From Spirosoma fluviale (GTDB taxonomy: Bacteria > Bacteroidota > Bacteroidia > Cytophagales > Spirosomataceae): a DNA stretch of 8,515 nucleotides. The position numbers and the translations under genes were made by a program. Location of the stretch: NCBI GenBank assembly GCA_945906915.1, contig CAMDSI010000084.1, forward strand, positions 1 through 8,515, in the 5' to 3' direction. Under the pieces are notes generated by a model. It was not told the DNA's origin. It did not search any database and was given only the letters and a program-made list of their open reading frames with translations. Below are positions 5,842 to 8,515 of this stretch, piece after piece. Numbering within the stretch: position 1 is the first letter of the stretch; each line of letters begins with the position of its first letter.

Positions 5842-7656
5842 ATGAGTGAAAAAATTCGCTTCGATTCCCTTCCATTGTCGGAAGGAATCCAAGAAGCAGT
5901 AAAAGAAATGGGCTTTGAGTTTGCTTCTCCCATCCAATCAGAAGCAATTCCTTTCGTGATGGAAGGTCGTGATGTCATCGGACAAGCACAGACAGGTACT
6001 GGTAAAACAGCTGCCTTCGGTATTCCGATGATTGAGCATATAGTTCCTTTTGAGAAGTATGTTCAAGCAATCATCTTATGTCCTACGCGTGAATTAGCGG
6101 TTCAAGTTTCTGAAGAAATGAAGAAGTTGTCTAAGTTTACTAAAGGGGTTTGGGTGACGACGGTTTACGGTGGAGATTCTATCGATCGTCAAATTAAGTC
6201 CTTGAAAGCAGGGGCTAACATCGTAGTAGGTACTCCTGGTCGTGTAATCGACTTAATCGAGCGTCGAGCATTGAAATTAAATCAAGCATCGATGGTCGTT
6301 TTAGATGAGGCAGATGAGATGTTAGATATGGGTTTCCGTGAGGATATCGAAAGCATTTTGGAAGAAATTCCAAATGAGCGTCAGACAGTCTTGTTCTCAG
6401 CAACAATGTCTAAGCCTATTATGGCCTTGACTAATCGTTATTTGACCAATCCCCAGTTAGTTAAGGTGGTTAAGAACGAAATCACGAATGTGAACATCGA
6501 GCAATTATACTATGATGTGAAAGGTCGTGCGAAAATGGAGGTGACGACGCGTCTAATCGATTTCTATTCGTTGAAATTAGTATTGATTTTCTGTAACCAA
6601 AAGAAGCGAGTGGATGAAGTGGTGGAAGAATTGGTGTTGCGTGGTTATGCAGCAGAAGGATTACACGGTGATTTGCGTCAATCTCAACGTACTCAAGTGA
6701 TGAATCGTTTCCGTTCTGGAAATGTGAGTTATTTAGTGGCGACAGATGTGGCTGCACGTGGTTTAGACGTAGATAATTTAGATGCCGTAATTAATTACGA
6801 TATTCCTTTAGATGAAGAATATTATGTACACCGTATCGGTCGTACAGGTCGTGCAGGTAAATCTGGAAAGGCTTTTACTTTAGTGGTAGGTGCTGAGCGT
6901 AATCGCTTGCGTGAAATTATGAATTACACGAAAGTGAAGATCGATAAAGGAGTTATACCTACTTTCTCTGACGTAGTGGGAGTGAAGAAGGGGATGTTTA
7001 TTGATCGGGTAGGTGCTACAATCGCTGAAGGCGGTTTAGAGTTATTCGATGATGCATTGCCTAATTTCCAACATGCTGGTTTCACTGTGGAGCAAGTAGT
7101 GGCTGCGTTAGTGAAGATGAATATGGGTGTCGTGAAGAACGAATTCGGTGATGAAAATCTCGAAGGTGATATGGAACGTAGCTCTCGCAAATATGGTCGT
7201 GATGAACGCGGCGGTGGTGGCGGTGGTCGCTTCGAAAGAGGCGGTGGCGGTGATCGCTGGGGCGGTGGAGATCGTCGCGGTGCTGGTCGTTTCGAAAGAG
7301 GTGGTGACCGTGGCGGTGATCGCGGTGGTCGTTTCGAAAGAGGTGGTGACCGTAATGCTGCTCCTCGTGGTCCACGTGTGGATCGTGAAGGCAAGCCTTA
7401 CAAGTCAGATGAAAACATGGTTCGTTTAGTGGTTAACATTGGATTTAACGAGAAGATCTCTCCTTCGAATATCGTAGGAGCCTTCGCAGGAGAATCGGGA
7501 ATTCCAGGAAATGTATTAGGTCAAATTCAGATCGAAAACAAACACACTTTTGTGGATGTTCCGAAAGAATATGCTAACGTCGTGATTGATAAAATGGGCG
7601 GTGCCCAAATCAAGGGTAAGCGAGTGAATGTTGAAATTGCGAAAGCAGAAAAATAG
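5842..7656 (+). CDS. deaD: DEAD-box ATP-dependent RNA helicase, DeaD/CsdA-like, with RGG tail and DbpA-type RNA-binding domain
   Basis: A 604-residue protein that unwinds RNA duplexes using ATP, typically in ribosome assembly, cold adaptation and mRNA turnover. All helicase motifs are intact: upstream aromatic Phe7 and Q motif around Gln32, motif I AQTGTGKT (49-56), Ia PTRELA (81-86), TPGR (131-134), II DEAD (155-158), III SAT (186-188), V ARGLD (305-309) and VI HRIGRTGR (330-337). Residues about 454-510 form a Gly/Arg-rich tail with three GRFERGG units, and about 526-604 a DbpA-type RRM-like domain that gives rRNA or structured-RNA affinity. I chose ATG 5842 because MSEKIRF places Phe7 at the right distance from the Q motif. 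An in-frame ATG at 5809 would add 11 residues. It is a single-gene unit with its own promoter and a strong terminator. Confidence 0.95.
   Translation: MSEKIRFDSLPLSEGIQEAVKEMGFEFASPIQSEAIPFVMEGRDVIGQAQTGTGKTAAFGIPMIEHIVPFEKYVQAIILCPTRELAVQVSEEMKKLSKFTKGVWVTTVYGGDSIDRQIKSLKAGANIVVGTPGRVIDLIERRALKLNQASMVVLDEADEMLDMGFREDIESILEEIPNERQTVLFSATMSKPIMALTNRYLTNPQLVKVVKNEITNVNIEQLYYDVKGRAKMEVTTRLIDFYSLKLVLIFCNQKKRVDEVVEELVLRGYAAEGLHGDLRQSQRTQVMNRFRSGNVSYLVATDVAARGLDVDNLDAVINYDIPLDEEYYVHRIGRTGRAGKSGKAFTLVVGAERNRLREIMNYTKVKIDKGVIPTFSDVVGVKKGMFIDRVGATIAEGGLELFDDALPNFQHAGFTVEQVVAALVKMNMGVVKNEFGDENLEGDMERSSRKYGRDERGGGGGGRFERGGGGDRWGGGDRRGAGRFERGGDRGGDRGGRFERGGDRNAAPRGPRVDREGKPYKSDENMVRLVVNIGFNEKISPSNIVGAFAGESGIPGNVLGQIQIENKHTFVDVPKEYANVVIDKMGGAQIKGKRVNVEIAKAEK
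7225..7353 (+). repeat. Degenerate repeats encoding GRFERGG units in the helicase tail
   Basis: Three in-frame copies of a unit encoding GRFERGG begin at 7225, 7285 and 7327. The second and third copies are identical over 27 bases and 42 bases apart; the first differs by a few silent or near-silent changes. The stretch is locally GC-rich because of Gly and Arg codons (GGT, GGC, CGT). Such repeats can expand or contract by slippage or recombination, so tail length may differ between strains. Confidence 0.8.
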
Positions 7657-7658
7657 TT

Positions 7659-7687
7659 AAAAGGGGCTCATTTTGAGCCCCTTTTTT
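7659..7687. terminator. Strong bidirectional terminator between helicase and the leftward apaG pair
   Basis: A perfect 12-bp stem (7659-7670 with 7674-7685) and three-base TTT loop, with GGGGCTC/GAGCCCC at its core flanked by A and T runs. It begins two bases after the helicase stop and ends three bases before the stop codon of the convergent 122-residue gene. The A/T flanks give a U-tract in both directions, so it should end transcripts from both sides. Confidence 0.93.
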
Positions 7688-7688
7688 G

Positions 7689-8057
7689 TTACATCTTTCG
7701 TAAGTAAAAGTTTTGCTTTGGGCAGATTGGTTTGAAAAAAACCAAACCTACTGTATATAAATCCACGGTTTGAATGACCTTCGGATGCGATTTTAAGGCA
7801 TTCCAAAAATCTTCCTTTTCGTAAGGATTTCTTAGAAGAAGGAGTGTATTTTCATCGACTTTGGCAGGATCATACTTTTCCTCCATTTCCTCTATCGAAT
7901 AAGCTGGATAACGCAATTTAAGTGACTCAATTAATTCTAGGTAAGATAGCTGACCGTTTAAATAGGGATTCAAAAGTTCGACATACAAGGCATAAATGGA
8001 TGGTGAATGCAAACCATGCGCCGTTTGTGACTTTAAAAAAAACTGCAGACGATTCAT
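7689..8057 (-). CDS. 122-residue relative of Bacteroidota 'HSP-motif' methyltransferases lacking the SAM-binding core
   Basis: Both ends resemble a class of roughly 250-residue Bacteroidota SAM methyltransferase-like proteins that I know by an HGxHSPF(V)Y start and a TIDLFxxGxVFFR end. Here the start is HGLHSPSIY (residues 14-22), and the end contains WNALKSHPKVIQTVDLY, GLVFFKP (about 104-110) and a KQNFYLRK terminus. Between them lie only about 60 residues, with no Gly-rich SAM motif (no ExGxxxG) and no acidic ribose-binding residue, so it cannot carry a complete Rossmann fold. The frame is continuous with no internal stop, and its stop lies three bases from a strong terminator, so it is a finished gene and not a window artefact. 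Its ATG shares one base with the apaG stop (TAATG), implying coupled translation. Family resemblance is from memory; the function is unknown and it is unlikely to be catalytic as a methyltransferase. Confidence 0.72.
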   Translation of the reverse strand: MNRLQFFLKSQTAHGLHSPSIYALYVELLNPYLNGQLSYLELIESLKLRYPAYSIEEMEEKYDPAKVDENTLLLLRNPYEKEDFWNALKSHPKVIQTVDLYTVGLVFFKPICPKQNFYLRKM

Positions 8058-8443
8058 TAATTTAAGTGAAAAGCGGGGATAAGTTCAAAAGGTGGGATTT
8101 TCACTTTAAAAGTAGCCTGATTCTCTAGATTAAGGAATACATAATGTCCACTCATTTTTCCGATCGAAGAGATTAAAGGGCAACCAGACGTATACGTGAA
8201 TGAATTACCTACTTCTATGATGGGTTGCTGCCCTACGACCCCCAGCCCATTGACAGTTTCTTTAGAACCGATACCGTCTACGATCTCCCAAAAACGACTA
8301 ACTAATTGTCCTGGTTGATTACTCAAATTTTTGATTGTAATTTGGTAGGAGAAAAAGTGCTTATAAGGCGGATTCAATTCAAACTCTGGTAGATGTGTGG
8401 TGTCTACTGTAACTAAGAACCCGTTATCAACTGCTTCTGTCAT
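8057..8443 (-). CDS. apaG: ApaG domain protein
   Basis: A 128-residue protein of normal ApaG length with the family's fibronectin-III-like beta-sandwich pattern: FFSYQITIKN (strand near residues 30-39), the RFWEIVDGIG turn, then the hallmark GVVGQQPIIEVGNSFTYTSGCPL (about 68-90) and the closing PPFELI. ApaG was named from an E. coli operon with the diadenosine-tetraphosphatase ApaH and is annotated as linked to Co2+/Mg2+ efflux, but its molecular role is uncertain. No apaH or ksgA is adjacent in this window. Its stop overlaps the start of the 122-residue gene by one base, so the two are co-transcribed. Its start is only 15 bases from the start of a divergent gene. No TAnnTTTG box is visible in that gap, so its promoter probably lies inside the neighbouring gene. 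Confidence 0.95.
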   Translation of the reverse strand: MTEAVDNGFLVTVDTTHLPEFELNPPYKHFFSYQITIKNLSNQPGQLVSRFWEIVDGIGSKETVNGLGVVGQQPIIEVGNSFTYTSGCPLISSIGKMSGHYVFLNLENQATFKVKIPPFELIPAFHLN

Positions 8444-8458
8444 CTTTTTACTAGTATA

Positions 8459-8515
8459 ATGAGTAATATCAATGTAAAATTAGTGGATTCTTTGAATAAT
8501 GATTGGGAAAAGGTG
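8459..8515 (+). CDS. N-terminus of a divergent gene running off the window, function unknown
   Basis: An open frame starts at ATG 8459 and stays open for all 19 codons to the edge, reading MSNINVKLVDSLNNDWEKV. The mix of hydrophobic and acidic residues looks like a real protein start (strand, then helix), and the position directly divergent to apaG fits a gene start. Too short to assign a family. The in-frame codons end exactly at the window edge. Confidence 0.55.
   Translation, partial: MSNINVKLVDSLNNDWEKV

Noticed and set aside
6215..6757. Two leftward frames (63 and 91 residues) opposite the helicase core
   Set aside because: They are shadows of conserved helicase motif codons with no independent support.
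7201..7375. GC-rich repeat block considered as horizontally acquired DNA or a CRISPR-like array
   Set aside because: The repeats are in frame, encode an RGG tail typical of this helicase type, and have no unique spacers; the composition reflects Gly/Arg codons.
6924..7394. Leftward Pro/Arg/Ser-rich 156-residue frame opposite the helicase tail, with His-rich and Val-rich frames in the same stretch
   Set aside because: These are antisense or shifted readings of the Gly/Arg repeat codons. The composition follows directly from GGT/CGT repeats, and the helicase frame explains the DNA.
8455..8460. TATAAT, a perfect E. coli-type -10 box next to the divergent starts
   Set aside because: It overlaps the start codon of the rightward gene, and the primary sigma factor of this phylum uses TAnnTTTG; likely chance in AT-rich DNA.
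1..8515. A new defence, mobile or biosynthetic gene system
   Set aside because: The genes are mostly housekeeping or single small units on alternating strands with separate promoters and terminators. No toxin-antitoxin pair, nuclease cluster, recombinase or repeat array was found.

Overview
The window looks like ordinary chromosomal backbone from an AT-rich member of the Bacteroidota, probably a Cytophagales-like lineage. The phylum call rests on three things: the promoter motif TAnnTTTG (the Bacteroidota -7 element) in several intergenic gaps, the near absence of Shine-Dalgarno sequences, and proteins of Bacteroidota type (a fused HisB without zinc-site cysteines, a Trp-Gly-initiated zinc phospholipase/nuclease, ApaG, and an 'HSP-motif' methyltransferase relative). 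The genus is a guess. I see no insertion sequence, tRNA, rRNA, CRISPR array or prophage, and no gap over 300 bases without a gene.

Layout. Positions 18-2102 hold a leftward pair: a secreted zinc-dependent phospholipase C/S1-P1-type protein followed by an RlmI-like rRNA methyltransferase. Positions 2086-3160 read rightward: promoter, rpsT (ribosomal protein S20), a strong hairpin terminator, then radC. Positions 3172-4420 read leftward: hisB (bifunctional histidine biosynthesis enzyme) and, downstream of it, an uncalled 32-residue single-span membrane protein. Positions 4478-5689 encode a single-pass membrane protein with a DUF937-like cytoplasmic part and a degenerate OmpA-like C-terminal part. 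Its promoter overlaps the divergent hisB promoter. Positions 5700-7687 hold a DEAD-box RNA helicase unit: promoter, a roughly 110-nt leader that can fold, the helicase with an RGG tail and DbpA-type RNA-binding domain, and a strong terminator. Positions 7689-8443 carry a leftward, translationally coupled pair: apaG, then a 122-residue protein that looks like a methyltransferase with its SAM-binding core missing. A divergent partial gene starts at 8459 and leaves the window.

How the genes relate. Several serve ribosomes or RNA (S20, rRNA methyltransferase, DEAD-box helicase), but they are separate transcription units and not a pathway. HisB is isolated from other his genes here. I found no obvious new multi-gene system. 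The items most worth a second look are the core-less methyltransferase relative next to apaG, the structured helicase leader with a sequestered in-frame upstream start, the 32-residue membrane protein, and the mutually overlapping divergent promoters at hisB.
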